Origin: Ferrovibrio sp046297895
GTDB taxonomy: Bacteria > Pseudomonadota > Alphaproteobacteria > Ferrovibrionales > Ferrovibrionaceae
Direction: 5' to 3'
Assembly (NCBI RefSeq): GCF_046297895.1
Contig: NZ_JBKBHC010000006.1
Span: 186,001-250,000 of the forward strand
Length of the DNA: 64,000 nt
Position numbers and translations under genes: made by a program. Shown in pieces: positions 25,517 through 33,198 of this stretch. The notes under the pieces are model-generated. The model was not told where the DNA came from. It saw nothing but the letters and a program-made list of their open reading frames with translations, and searched no databases. Numbering within the stretch: position 1 is the stretch's first letter; each line of letters opens with the position of its first letter.

Positions 25517-27019
25517 CTAGTGCCGCCAGAAGGAACGGCTGAAGGGGATCAGCAGGATCAGGATTTCCAGCCGTCCGGCCAGCATGCCGAACGACATCAG
25601 CCATTTCACTTCGGTCGGTACGCCCTGGAAGGTGCAGCAGGGGCCGGAATTGGGACCGAGGCCGGGACCGACGTTGCCCAGCGCGCCGGCCGCGGCGCCA
25701 AGGCTTTCGCGGAAATCGAGGCCGAAGAAGCCGATGGCGAGCGTGAGTATGATCAAGAGCAGCAGATACATGAAAATATAGGTGGCGACGCCGGCGCGCA
25801 CGGCATCGGGGATGTTTTCGCCATTGAAGGTGACGCGGAAGGTGCCGTGCGGGAAAATCTGACGGTGCAACTGCGCGCGCAGCATCTTCAGCATGGTGAA
25901 AATGCGGAAGACCTTGATGCCGCCCACGGTGGAGCCGGTGCAGCCGCCGATCAGCATCAGCAGCAGGGCCACCACTTCGGCGAAGCCGCCCCATTGCGAA
26001 TAGTCATGACTGGTGAATCCCGTGGTGGTGATGGTCGAAACGGTGACAAAGGCGGCCTCGCGTAGGGCCGGCCAGAAGGCAGCGTCATGTTCGGCCATGC
26101 GCCAGAAGACCAGGAGGGCAGTCGAACCGCCGATGATACCGAGGAACAGCCGCACCTGATCGTCGCGGAACAGACGGCCGGGCTGGCCGTACAGCGCGAC
26201 GATGTAAAGGCCGAATGGCATGGCTCCCAGGGCCATGAATAATACGCTGATCCACTCGATGGCAGCGCTCTGGAAAAAGCCGATACTTGCATCGTGTGTG
26301 GAATAACCACCGGTCGCCAGTGCGGTCATGGCATGGCAGATGGCATCGAATCCACTCATGCCGGCAAACCAGTAGCAAAGGGCGCAGATGGCAGTGAGTA
26401 CGGCGTAGATGATACCGATCTGCCCCACCACCTCGGTAATGCGTGGCACGAACTTGGCCGAGTTGGGCGAGAGATCGAGGCTGAAGAGCTGCAGACCGCC
26501 GATGCGCAGGAAGGGCAGGGCCAGCACGGCGATGGTGACTACGCCGAAGCCCCCGATCCACATCAGCAGCGAGCGCCACAGCAGTAGTCCACGCGGCAGG
26601 TTGTCCAATCCGACAATTACCGTGGAACCCGTATTGGTCAGTCCCGATACTGCCTCAAAGACGGCGTCGGCGAGAGGTAGCTGCAGTTCAGACAGCATGA
26701 AGGGAACGGCGCAGACCAGACTTACGGTAACCCAGGTCGCAGGCAGCAGCAGCAGGGTTTCGTTCAGGTTGATCTGCTGAGCCCGGTTATAGGTGGCGAT
26801 GGCGATGCCGGCACCGATGAACAGCGTTCCCGTGGCGCAGACCAGGAAGACGGCGTAATCCTCATGGCCATCGGCCACGTCGATCAGCAGCGGCGGCAGC
26901 ATGGCAATGCCGAAACAGCAGCTGACGACGCCGACGAAAAACAGGATCGGCGCCAGCCGGACGGCAGTATCGTCGCGGCGCGTGTTGCCCGGACGCGAGG
27001 AATGAACGGGGCTGCTCAT
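25517..27019 (-). CDS. trkH: TrkH-type potassium transporter subunit
   Basis: A 500-residue membrane protein with four M1-P-M2 repeats. The four selectivity-filter segments are visible as SGLTNTGSTV, ALATGGYSTHD, STITTTGFTSHD and GNVGPGLG, and CTGSTVGGIK follows the third, where TrkH has its gating intramembrane loop. The ends are cytoplasmic and short. TrkH normally works with the NAD-binding TrkA ring, which is not in this window. It lies downstream of glnA on the same strand, separated by a terminator. Confidence 0.92.
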   Translation of the reverse strand: MSSPVHSSRPGNTRRDDTAVRLAPILFFVGVVSCCFGIAMLPPLLIDVADGHEDYAVFLVCATGTLFIGAGIAIATYNRAQQINLNETLLLLPATWVTVSLVCAVPFMLSELQLPLADAVFEAVSGLTNTGSTVIVGLDNLPRGLLLWRSLLMWIGGFGVVTIAVLALPFLRIGGLQLFSLDLSPNSAKFVPRITEVVGQIGIIYAVLTAICALCYWFAGMSGFDAICHAMTALATGGYSTHDASIGFFQSAAIEWISVLFMALGAMPFGLYIVALYGQPGRLFRDDQVRLFLGIIGGSTALLVFWRMAEHDAAFWPALREAAFVTVSTITTTGFTSHDYSQWGGFAEVVALLLMLIGGCTGSTVGGIKVFRIFTMLKMLRAQLHRQIFPHGTFRVTFNGENIPDAVRAGVATYIFMYLLLLIILTLAIGFFGLDFRESLGAAAGALGNVGPGLGPNSGPCCTFQGVPTEVKWLMSFGMLAGRLEILILLIPFSRSFWRH

Positions 27020-27087
27020 GGCGGCGGAGTGTCGTCGCGCCGTCGCGACCGGTCAAGGGGGCATCCGGCACTGCGGCGGCGCAAACA

Positions 27088-27122
27088 AAAGAAAAGCCCC
27101 GCCGGCAGCAACCGGCGGGGCT
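27088..27122 (-). terminator. Rho-independent terminator of glnA
   Basis: An 11-bp perfect GC-rich stem (27112-27122 with 27095-27105) around a six-base loop is followed on the minus strand by TTTTCTTTTG. It lies 57 bases after the glnA stop and separates glnA from trkH. Confidence 0.9.
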
Positions 27123-27178
27123 CGTTGGACACTCGGCGGTTAGGCCGCGGGCCCAGGGAAGTCCTTCTTGGGAGGATA

Positions 27179-28588
27179 TTAGACCGAGTAGTACATGGAG
27201 AACTCGATCGGGTGCGGGGTGTGCTCGAAGGCATACACCTCTTCCCACTTCAGCTCCATGTAGGCGTCGATGAAATCGTCGTTGAACACGCCGCCGGCCT
27301 TCAGGAAGGCACGGTCCTTGTCCAGGCTCTCCAGGGCTTCGCGCAGCGAACCGCAAACCTGCGGCACCTTGCTCAGCTCTTCCGGCGGCAGGTCATAGAG
27401 GTTCTTGTCCATGGCCGGGCCGGGATGGATCTTGTTCTTGATGCCATCGAGACCGGCCATCAGCATGGCGGCATAGGCCAGGTAGGGGTTCGCGCCCGGA
27501 TCGGGGAAGCGAACTTCGACGCGCTTGGCCTTTTCGCCGGCGCCGAACGGGATGCGGCAGGAGGCCGAGCGGTTGCGCGCCGAATAGGCGAGCAGCACGG
27601 GGGCCTCGAAGCCGGGGATCAGGCGCTTGTAGCTGTTGGTCAGCGGGTTGGTGAAGGCGTTCAGCGCCTTGGCATGCTTGATGATGCCGCCGATGTAGTA
27701 CAGCGCCATCTCGCTCAGACCGGCATACTTGTTGCCGGCGAACAGCGGCTTGCCGCCCTTCCACAGCGACTGGTGGACGTGCATGCCCGAACCGTTGTCG
27801 CCCTTGACCGGCTTCGGCATGAAGGTCGCGGTCTTGCCCCAGGCATGGGCCACGTTATGCACGCAGTACTTGTAGATCTGCATGTTGTCGGCGCATTTCA
27901 GCAGGGTGCCGAACTTGATGCCCAGTTCGTGCTGGCTGTTCGCCACTTCGTGGTGGTGCTTCTCGACCGTCACGCCCATGGCGGCGATGGTGGAGAGCAT
28001 TTCCGAACGCAGGTCGCCGCCCTGATCGAGCGGAGCCACCGGGAAGTAGCCGCCCTTGATCGGGGCGCGGTGGCCCATGTTGCCGCCTTCGTAGACCTTG
28101 CCCGAATTGTAGTCGCCTTCGATGTCGTCCATGTAGACGAAGGTTTCGTTCATCGAGGTCTTGAAGCGCACGTCGTCGAACACGAAGAACTCGGCCTCGG
28201 GGCCGAAATAGGCGACGTCGGCAACCTTGCTCGACTTGATGAAGGACTCGGCGGCCTTGGCGATCGAGCGCGGGCAGCGGTTATACGGGGTGCCTTCGCT
28301 CGGCTCCAGCACGTCACAGAACAGGATCGCGGTGGTCTGCGCCGAGAAGGGGTCGAAGGTGAGGGTGTCGAGGTCCGGCTTCAGCAGCATGTCGGACTCG
28401 TTGATCGCCTTCCAGCCGGCGATCGACGAACCGTCGAACATGATGCCTTCCTTCAGTGTCGGCTCGTCGATCATGGTGATGTCGAAAGCGACATGCTGCC
28501 ACTTGCCGCGGGGGTCGGTGAACCGGAAATCGACGTACTTGGCGTCCTTTTCCTTCAACTGCTTCACAATGGATTTTGCATCAGCCAT
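27179..28588 (-). CDS. glnA: Glutamine synthetase, type I
   Basis: A 469-residue GS-I enzyme that makes glutamine from glutamate, ammonia and ATP. Seen are MFDGSSIAGWKAINESDM, the metal/glutamate segment HEVANSQHELGIKF, the ATP-site GDNGSGMHVHQSLWK and NRSASCRIPFG. Tyr398 in NLYDLPPEE is the expected adenylylation site, so activity is likely tuned by GlnE. It follows glnB by 116 bases in the usual glnBA order and ends in a strong terminator. Confidence 0.96.
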   Translation of the reverse strand: MADAKSIVKQLKEKDAKYVDFRFTDPRGKWQHVAFDITMIDEPTLKEGIMFDGSSIAGWKAINESDMLLKPDLDTLTFDPFSAQTTAILFCDVLEPSEGTPYNRCPRSIAKAAESFIKSSKVADVAYFGPEAEFFVFDDVRFKTSMNETFVYMDDIEGDYNSGKVYEGGNMGHRAPIKGGYFPVAPLDQGGDLRSEMLSTIAAMGVTVEKHHHEVANSQHELGIKFGTLLKCADNMQIYKYCVHNVAHAWGKTATFMPKPVKGDNGSGMHVHQSLWKGGKPLFAGNKYAGLSEMALYYIGGIIKHAKALNAFTNPLTNSYKRLIPGFEAPVLLAYSARNRSASCRIPFGAGEKAKRVEVRFPDPGANPYLAYAAMLMAGLDGIKNKIHPGPAMDKNLYDLPPEELSKVPQVCGSLREALESLDKDRAFLKAGGVFNDDFIDAYMELKWEEVYAFEHTPHPIEFSMYYSV

Positions 28589-28704
28589 GGCTGTTTTCCT
28601 GCTGCTTCTTCCCTGGGTTGGTAATGCTCACGGAGGGGCCCCGCGCGGGATACTCGGTCGGGGTACTCAATGAGGTGGAATGACGGGGATGGACTGCCCC
28701 GCCG

Positions 28705-29043
28705 TCAGACTGCTTCCGCGCCCTTTTCGCCGGTGCGGATGCGAATCACGTCTTCGACCGTGGAAATGAAAATCTTGCCGTCGCCGATCCGGCCGGTGCG
28801 GGCGGCCTGGGTGATGGCCTCGACGGCCTTTTCGACCATGCCGTCCTCCAGCACCACCTCGATCTTCACCTTGGGCAGGAAGTCGACGACATATTCCGCG
28901 CCGCGATACAGCTCGGTATGGCCCTTCTGGCGGCCGAAGCCTTTGGCCTCGGTCACGGTCAGGCCCTGCAGGCCGATCTCATGGAGGGCTTCCTTCACTT
29001 CGTCGAGCTTGAAGGGCTTGATGATGGCTTCGATCTTTTTCAT
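28705..29043 (-). CDS. glnB: Nitrogen regulatory protein PII
   Basis: A 112-residue PII protein. The T-loop carries Tyr51 (YRGAEYVVDFLPK), the uridylylation site; the B- and C-loops TGRIGDGKIF and RIRTGEKGAEAV are complete, so ATP, ADP and 2-oxoglutarate binding are expected. GlnB senses nitrogen and carbon and controls GlnE, the NtrB kinase and other targets. Its promoter has a sigma-54-type element 48 bases upstream of the ATG. It is cotranscribed with glnA. Confidence 0.96.
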   Translation of the reverse strand: MKKIEAIIKPFKLDEVKEALHEIGLQGLTVTEAKGFGRQKGHTELYRGAEYVVDFLPKVKIEVVLEDGMVEKAVEAITQAARTGRIGDGKIFISTVEDVIRIRTGEKGAEAV

Positions 29044-29090
29044 GGGTGCGACAACGCTTTTTGGCCAGATTTGAAAGACGGGTGAGAGTA

Positions 29091-29106
29091 TGCACAGTCT
29101 GTGCCA
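29091..29106 (-). promoter_or_regulatory. Sigma-54 (-24/-12) promoter of glnB-glnA
   Basis: On the minus strand the sequence is TGGCACAGACTGTGCA, with the invariant GG and GC exactly ten bases apart. It matches TGGCACG-N4-TTGCA at all but two positions. Transcription would begin about 12 bases downstream, giving a short leader before the glnB ATG at 29043. The element is also close to a TGCAC dyad, so an NtrC site is an alternative reading. Confidence 0.72.
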
Positions 29107-29203
29107 GTGTTAACCAGGGTTTAACCCGCTGGATTCCCGCCGTCAGGTGGGGGCTGTGGATAGGTTTTCGGCGCCATTTGCATATAAAATAATCCATATG
29201 ATC

Positions 29204-29228
29204 GAAAAATAGGCTGAATTTTGCCTAT
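29204..29228 (-). terminator. Terminator overlapping the aminotransferase stop codon
   Basis: ATAGGC and GCCTAT (29223-29228 and 29209-29214) form a six-base-pair stem with an eight-base loop, followed on the minus strand by TTTTT. The stop codon TAG at 29225-29227 is part of the stem, so terminating ribosomes would cover the hairpin. Confidence 0.6.
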
Positions 29229-30412
29229 TGTTTCGGCTGGTTCTGTCCAAGGAAGTTGGCAATGCGTTGCAGCGCCTCGGAAATCGCCTGATCGGAGGCC
29301 GCGAAGGATAGTCTCAGGTAACCCTCGCCATGGCGACCAAAACTGGTGCCGGCGATGGTCGCCACTCCGGCCTGCTCAAGCAGGCCATCCTGCATCTGGC
29401 GCGCCGTTAATCCCGTGCCGGTGATGTTGGGGAAGGCATAGAAGGCGCCATCTGGCCGGATGCAGGACAGGCCAGGAATCCTGTTCAGCCCGGCGACGCA
29501 AAGATCGCGCCGCCGGCGGAAGGCCAGCCGCATCTGCTCCACGGCATCCTGCGGGCCCTGGAGGGCCGCGATGCCCGCATATTGCGTGGCGGCGTTGACG
29601 CAGGAATGGGTGTTGATCGCCAGCCGGGTCGCGATTTCGGCCAGCTTCGCCGGCCACAGGCCCCAGCCCAGGCGCCAGCCGGTCATGGCATAGGTCTTTG
29701 ACCAGCCTTCCAGGATGATCAGGCGGTCCTGCAACTGCTCCAGATAAGGGATGAAACTGGCATAGGCGCCATCGCCGTCCAGCACCAGGCGGGAGTAAAT
29801 CTCGTCGGCCATGATGGCGACATGGGGGAAACGCTGCAGCCCCTCGACCAGTTTCTTCACTTCCTCGGCCGGGGCCACGCCGCCGGTGGGATTGGCCGGC
29901 GAGTTGACGATCAGCAGACGCGTGTTGGGCGTGATGCGCGCCAGCAGGTCCTCGGCGCGGAAGGCGAAGCCGTTCTTTTCCAGCAGCGGATAGCCGGCCG
30001 CCGTGGCGCCGGTGAATTTGACCAGGCTCTCATAGATCGGAAAGCCGGGATCGGGATACATGATCTCGGCGCCCGGTTCGCCGAACATCATGATCGCGGT
30101 GGCCATGGTCACCTTGCCGCCAGGTACGATCACAATACGCTCGGGCGACACGGTGGTCTTGTAGCGCTGCGCGATCTCGGCGCAGACCGCCTCGCGCAGG
30201 GGCAGGATCCCGTTGGCCGGGGTATAGCCGTGATGGCCGTCGCGCAGGGCCTTGATCGCGGCTTCCACCACATGGGGCGGGGTGGGGAAATCGGGCTGGC
30301 CGATGCCGAGGTTGATGATGCTTTTCCCCTGGGCTTCAAGGGCCTTGGCACGCGCCAGAACTTCGAAGGCACTTTCCGTGCCCAGTCGCGACATGCATGC
30401 GGCGATCTGCAT
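29225..30412 (-). CDS. PLP-dependent aminotransferase, class I (AspC/AlaT-like)
   Basis: A 395-residue fold-type I aminotransferase. The N-terminal INLGIGQPDFPTP, the NSPANPTGG segment (Asn contacting PLP), MADEIYSRL (Asp) and GWSKTYAMTGWRLGW with the Schiff-base Lys are all present, plus the C-terminal carboxylate-binding Arg in GYLRLSFA. It lies upstream of glnB on the same strand but has its own terminator. A RidA-like gene is divergent 145 bp away. The amino donor and acceptor are not determined. Confidence 0.9.
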   Translation of the reverse strand: MQIAACMSRLGTESAFEVLARAKALEAQGKSIINLGIGQPDFPTPPHVVEAAIKALRDGHHGYTPANGILPLREAVCAEIAQRYKTTVSPERIVIVPGGKVTMATAIMMFGEPGAEIMYPDPGFPIYESLVKFTGATAAGYPLLEKNGFAFRAEDLLARITPNTRLLIVNSPANPTGGVAPAEEVKKLVEGLQRFPHVAIMADEIYSRLVLDGDGAYASFIPYLEQLQDRLIILEGWSKTYAMTGWRLGWGLWPAKLAEIATRLAINTHSCVNAATQYAGIAALQGPQDAVEQMRLAFRRRRDLCVAGLNRIPGLSCIRPDGAFYAFPNITGTGLTARQMQDGLLEQAGVATIAGTSFGRHGEGYLRLSFAASDQAISEALQRIANFLGQNQPKQ

Positions 30413-30557
30413 GTATTCCTCCCGGTGTCTCTCCGGCTGCTTATGACCGGATTCCGGCGGGTGGGCAAGGCGGGGCGGGTGTCACAGATCGTGCCGGCGG
30501 ACCGTCCTGGTGATTGAAGCGGCCCGTCCGGCTGCGATGAAAAAAGGAAAGCCTTGC

Positions 30558-30989
30558 ATGACCTCCATGACGCCCGTCCCGTCGCGCAATTTTGCCCTGA
30601 TGAACCCGCCTGGACTGTATGAACCCAGCGCCAACGGGTATTCCCACCTTGCCATGGTGGGAGGGGGCAGCCGCCTGGTCTTTGTGGCCGGGCAGGGCGG
30701 CGAAACCGCAGATGGTGCACTGTCGTCCGACTTCCGCAAGCAGGTTCGGCAGGCGATGAAGAATCTGGCCCTGGCTCTGAACGCCGCTGGTGCTGCGCCG
30801 CAGCATGTCGCCAAGCTGACGGTGCTGATTGTCGATCACAGCGAGGAGCGGCTGCATGTTTTTGGCGAAGAGCTGGCATGTGTCTTCGGCACCGGATTGA
30901 AGCCGGCCTGCACGCTGATCCCAGTGCCGCGCCTGGCGCTGGCGGGGATGCTGTTCGAGATCGAGGGCGTGGCGGTTCTGCCGGCCTGA
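30558..30989 (+). CDS. RidA/YjgF-family protein lacking the canonical arginine
   Basis: A 143-residue chorismate-mutase-like-fold protein: LVFVAGQGGE, the helix QVRQAMKNLALALNAAGA and the strand VAKLTVLIVD follow the RidA pattern. Active RidA has a conserved Arg in a PARxxVxV segment that hydrolyses reactive 2-aminoacrylate; here the matching segment is PACTLIPV, with Cys at that place. So it is probably a Rid subfamily member without the classical imine deaminase activity. The ATG at 30558 has AGGAAAG upstream. A hairpin follows the gene. Confidence 0.82.
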   Translation: MTSMTPVPSRNFALMNPPGLYEPSANGYSHLAMVGGGSRLVFVAGQGGETADGALSSDFRKQVRQAMKNLALALNAAGAAPQHVAKLTVLIVDHSEERLHVFGEELACVFGTGLKPACTLIPVPRLALAGMLFEIEGVAVLPA

Positions 30990-31012
30990 AACTGCTTTTG
31001 CATGACATCATG

Positions 31013-31039
31013 CGCCGGAAGCATGATCCGCTTCCGGCG
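31013..31039 (+). terminator. Strong stem-loop downstream of the RidA-like gene
   Basis: CGCCGGAAGC (31013-31022) pairs perfectly with GCTTCCGGCG (31030-31039) around the loop ATGATCC, 24 bases after the stop. The T run after it is weak (CGTTTTC, slightly displaced), so termination is likely but not certain. Confidence 0.55.
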
Positions 31040-31133
31040 ACAGTCGTTTTCAGACGCCGGCCTGCGGGTATGCCTTGCGAGGGCCGGGCGGCTTGCCTAG
31101 TGTCCTCGTCATTAAAAGAGGAAACCTGCTGAC

Positions 31134-31457
31134 ATGCTGCTCGACGTCCGCACCTATACCTGCCGGCCCGGCACCATCAAGCTGCAGCTTGAGATGTACG
31201 AGAAGCTTGGCTTCAAGCCGCAGACCCGCCATCTGGGCCAGCCGGTCGCCTTCCTGGTCACCGAGACCGGTCCGATCAACACCTATATCCATATCTGGGC
31301 CTACGAGAATGCCGGCGATCGCGAGAAGAAACGCGCCGCCATGCAGGCCGACCCCGAGTGGCAGGCCTATCTGAAGGCCAGTGCCGAGGCCAGCTATTTG
31401 GTCAATCAGCAGAACCAGCTGATGATCCCGGCGGCTTTCGCGCCGATCAAGCGCTAA
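31134..31457 (+). CDS. NIPSNAP-family small protein
   Basis: A 107-residue ferredoxin-fold protein with the family pattern LLDVRTYTCRPGTIKLQLEMYEKLG, a central strand NTYIHIWAYENAGDREKKRAAM and a WQAYLK segment. Bacterial NIPSNAP proteins often accompany catabolic enzymes and may bind a pathway metabolite; none has a settled reaction. The ThDP-dependent enzyme starts 42 bases downstream, and the two probably form one operon. Confidence 0.85.
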   Translation: MLLDVRTYTCRPGTIKLQLEMYEKLGFKPQTRHLGQPVAFLVTETGPINTYIHIWAYENAGDREKKRAAMQADPEWQAYLKASAEASYLVNQQNQLMIPAAFAPIKR

Positions 31458-31498
31458 CGGCAAAGATATCTGAACCACAAGACGAAGAGAGTACAGTC

Positions 31499-33184
31499 AT
31501 GAAACGTTCAGGCGGTCATATCCTGGTCGAGCAGCTTCGCATCCAGGGCGTGGACACCATGTTCGGCGTGCCCGGCGAAAGCTTCCTGAACGTGCTCGAC
31601 GGCCTGCACGATCACGCCAATGCCATGCGCTTTGTGATCTGCCGCCAGGAGGGCGGCGCGGCGATGATGGCAGATGCCTATGGCAAGACTACGGGCAAGC
31701 CCGGCATCTGCATGGTTACCCGCGGGCCTGGCGCCACCAATGCCTCGGCCGGCGTGCATGTCGCGTTTCAGGATTCCACGCCGATGATTCTGTTCATCGG
31801 CCAGGTCGGCCGCGACATGATGGAACGCGAGGCCTTCCAGGAGATCGACTATCGCCGCATGTTTGGCCAGATGGCCAAATGGGTGGCCGAGATCGACGAT
31901 GCCCGCCGCATCCCCGAATTCGTCAGCCGCGCCTTCAGCGTGGCGATGTCGGGCCGGCGCGGTCCCGTCGTGCTGGCCCTGCCCGAAGACATGCTGACCG
32001 AGGAAGTGGAATGCGCCGACGGCAAGCCGGTGCAGCATGCCGAGGCGCATCCCTCCGATGAACAGATGGCACGGCTGAAGTCGATGCTGCAGGCGGCGAA
32101 GAACCCGATGATGATCGTCGGCGGTTCGGGCTGGAGCGAGAAAGTGCGCGAGCAGGTGCAGGCCTGGGCCGGTGCCTCGAACCTGCCGGTGGGCGCGGTG
32201 TTCCGCCGCCAGGATTACATCGACAACGACTGGCCCAATTACGTGGGCGATGTCGGCATCGGCATCAATCCCAAACTGCAGGCGCGCATCAAGGAGGCCG
32301 ACCTGCTGCTGGTGATGGGCGCCAAGCTGGGCGAGATGTCCACCGGCGGCTACACCATGATCGACATCCCAGTGCCGAAGCAGGCGCTGGTGCATGTGCA
32401 TGCCGGCGCCGAGGAACTGAACCGCGTCTATACCGCCGATCTGCCGATCCATGCCTCGGCCGCCGGCTTCGCCGCCGCGCTGCAGAAGATCGGCCCGGTG
32501 GATGGCCGCGCCTGGGCGGCGGGAACCAGGCAGGCCCGCGCCGATTACGAAGCCTGGCAGGCGCCGGTGGTCTCGCCCGGCAATATCCAGATGACCAGCA
32601 TCATGCGCTGGCTGACCGACACGCTGCCGGCCGACGCGGTGTTCTGCAACGGCGCCGGCAACTATGCCACTTGGATCCATCGTTTCCACCGCTACCGCCG
32701 CCATACCGCGCAGCTCGCACCCACCTCGGGTTCGATGGGCTATGGCGTGCCGGCGGCGATTGCGGCCAAGCTGACCAACCCGCAGCGCACGGTGGTGGCC
32801 TTCGCCGGCGACGGCTGCTTCCTGATGACGGGGCAGGAATTCGCCACCGCCATGCAGTATGGCGTGAATATCATCGTGGTGGTGGTGAACAATGGCATGT
32901 ACGGCACCATCCGCATGCACCAGGAGCGCGACTATCCCGGCCGCGTCAGCGGCACGCAGTTGGTCAATCCCGATTTCGCCGCCTTTGCGCGCGCCTTCGG
33001 CGGCCATGGCGAGACGGTGGAGCGCACCGAGGATTTCGCCGCCGCCTTCCAGCGCGCCCAGGCCGCCAACAAGCCGGCGATCATCGAGGTGAAGCTGGAT
33101 CCCGAGGCGCTGACGCCGCGTGCATCCCTGTCGGAAATCCGCGCCGCCGGCCTGAAGGCCAAGGCGCATCACTCGGATCGCTGA
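31499..33184 (+). CDS. ThDP-dependent decarboxylase/carboligase, acetolactate-synthase-like
   Basis: A 561-residue ThDP enzyme with all three domains. Glu51 (RQEGGAAMMADAYG) is the catalytic Glu that activates the cofactor; GPGATNASAGV follows; the cofactor motif GDGCFLMTGQEF with VVNNGMYG is in the C-terminal domain. It resembles the large subunit of acetolactate synthase, but no small regulatory subunit is present and the partner gene is a NIPSNAP protein, so a catabolic role is more likely than branched-chain synthesis. The ATG at 31499 gives the standard N-terminus. Confidence 0.9.
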   Translation: MKRSGGHILVEQLRIQGVDTMFGVPGESFLNVLDGLHDHANAMRFVICRQEGGAAMMADAYGKTTGKPGICMVTRGPGATNASAGVHVAFQDSTPMILFIGQVGRDMMEREAFQEIDYRRMFGQMAKWVAEIDDARRIPEFVSRAFSVAMSGRRGPVVLALPEDMLTEEVECADGKPVQHAEAHPSDEQMARLKSMLQAAKNPMMIVGGSGWSEKVREQVQAWAGASNLPVGAVFRRQDYIDNDWPNYVGDVGIGINPKLQARIKEADLLLVMGAKLGEMSTGGYTMIDIPVPKQALVHVHAGAEELNRVYTADLPIHASAAGFAAALQKIGPVDGRAWAAGTRQARADYEAWQAPVVSPGNIQMTSIMRWLTDTLPADAVFCNGAGNYATWIHRFHRYRRHTAQLAPTSGSMGYGVPAAIAAKLTNPQRTVVAFAGDGCFLMTGQEFATAMQYGVNIIVVVVNNGMYGTIRMHQERDYPGRVSGTQLVNPDFAAFARAFGGHGETVERTEDFAAAFQRAQAANKPAIIEVKLDPEALTPRASLSEIRAAGLKAKAHHSDR

Positions 33185-33198
33185 AACGAACCGTCCGC

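Noticed and set aside
26864..28624. Long plus-strand open frame opposite glnA
   Set aside because: GlnA is unmistakable on the minus strand and ends in a good terminator; the plus frame has no domain.
29160..29200. NtrC enhancer sites upstream of the glnB promoter
   Set aside because: I looked for TGCAC-type dyads farther upstream and found none convincing apart from the promoter element itself.
31499..33184. Naming the ThDP enzyme ilvB
   Set aside because: No small subunit gene or other branched-chain genes adjoin it and it pairs with a NIPSNAP gene, so the symbol is not supported.
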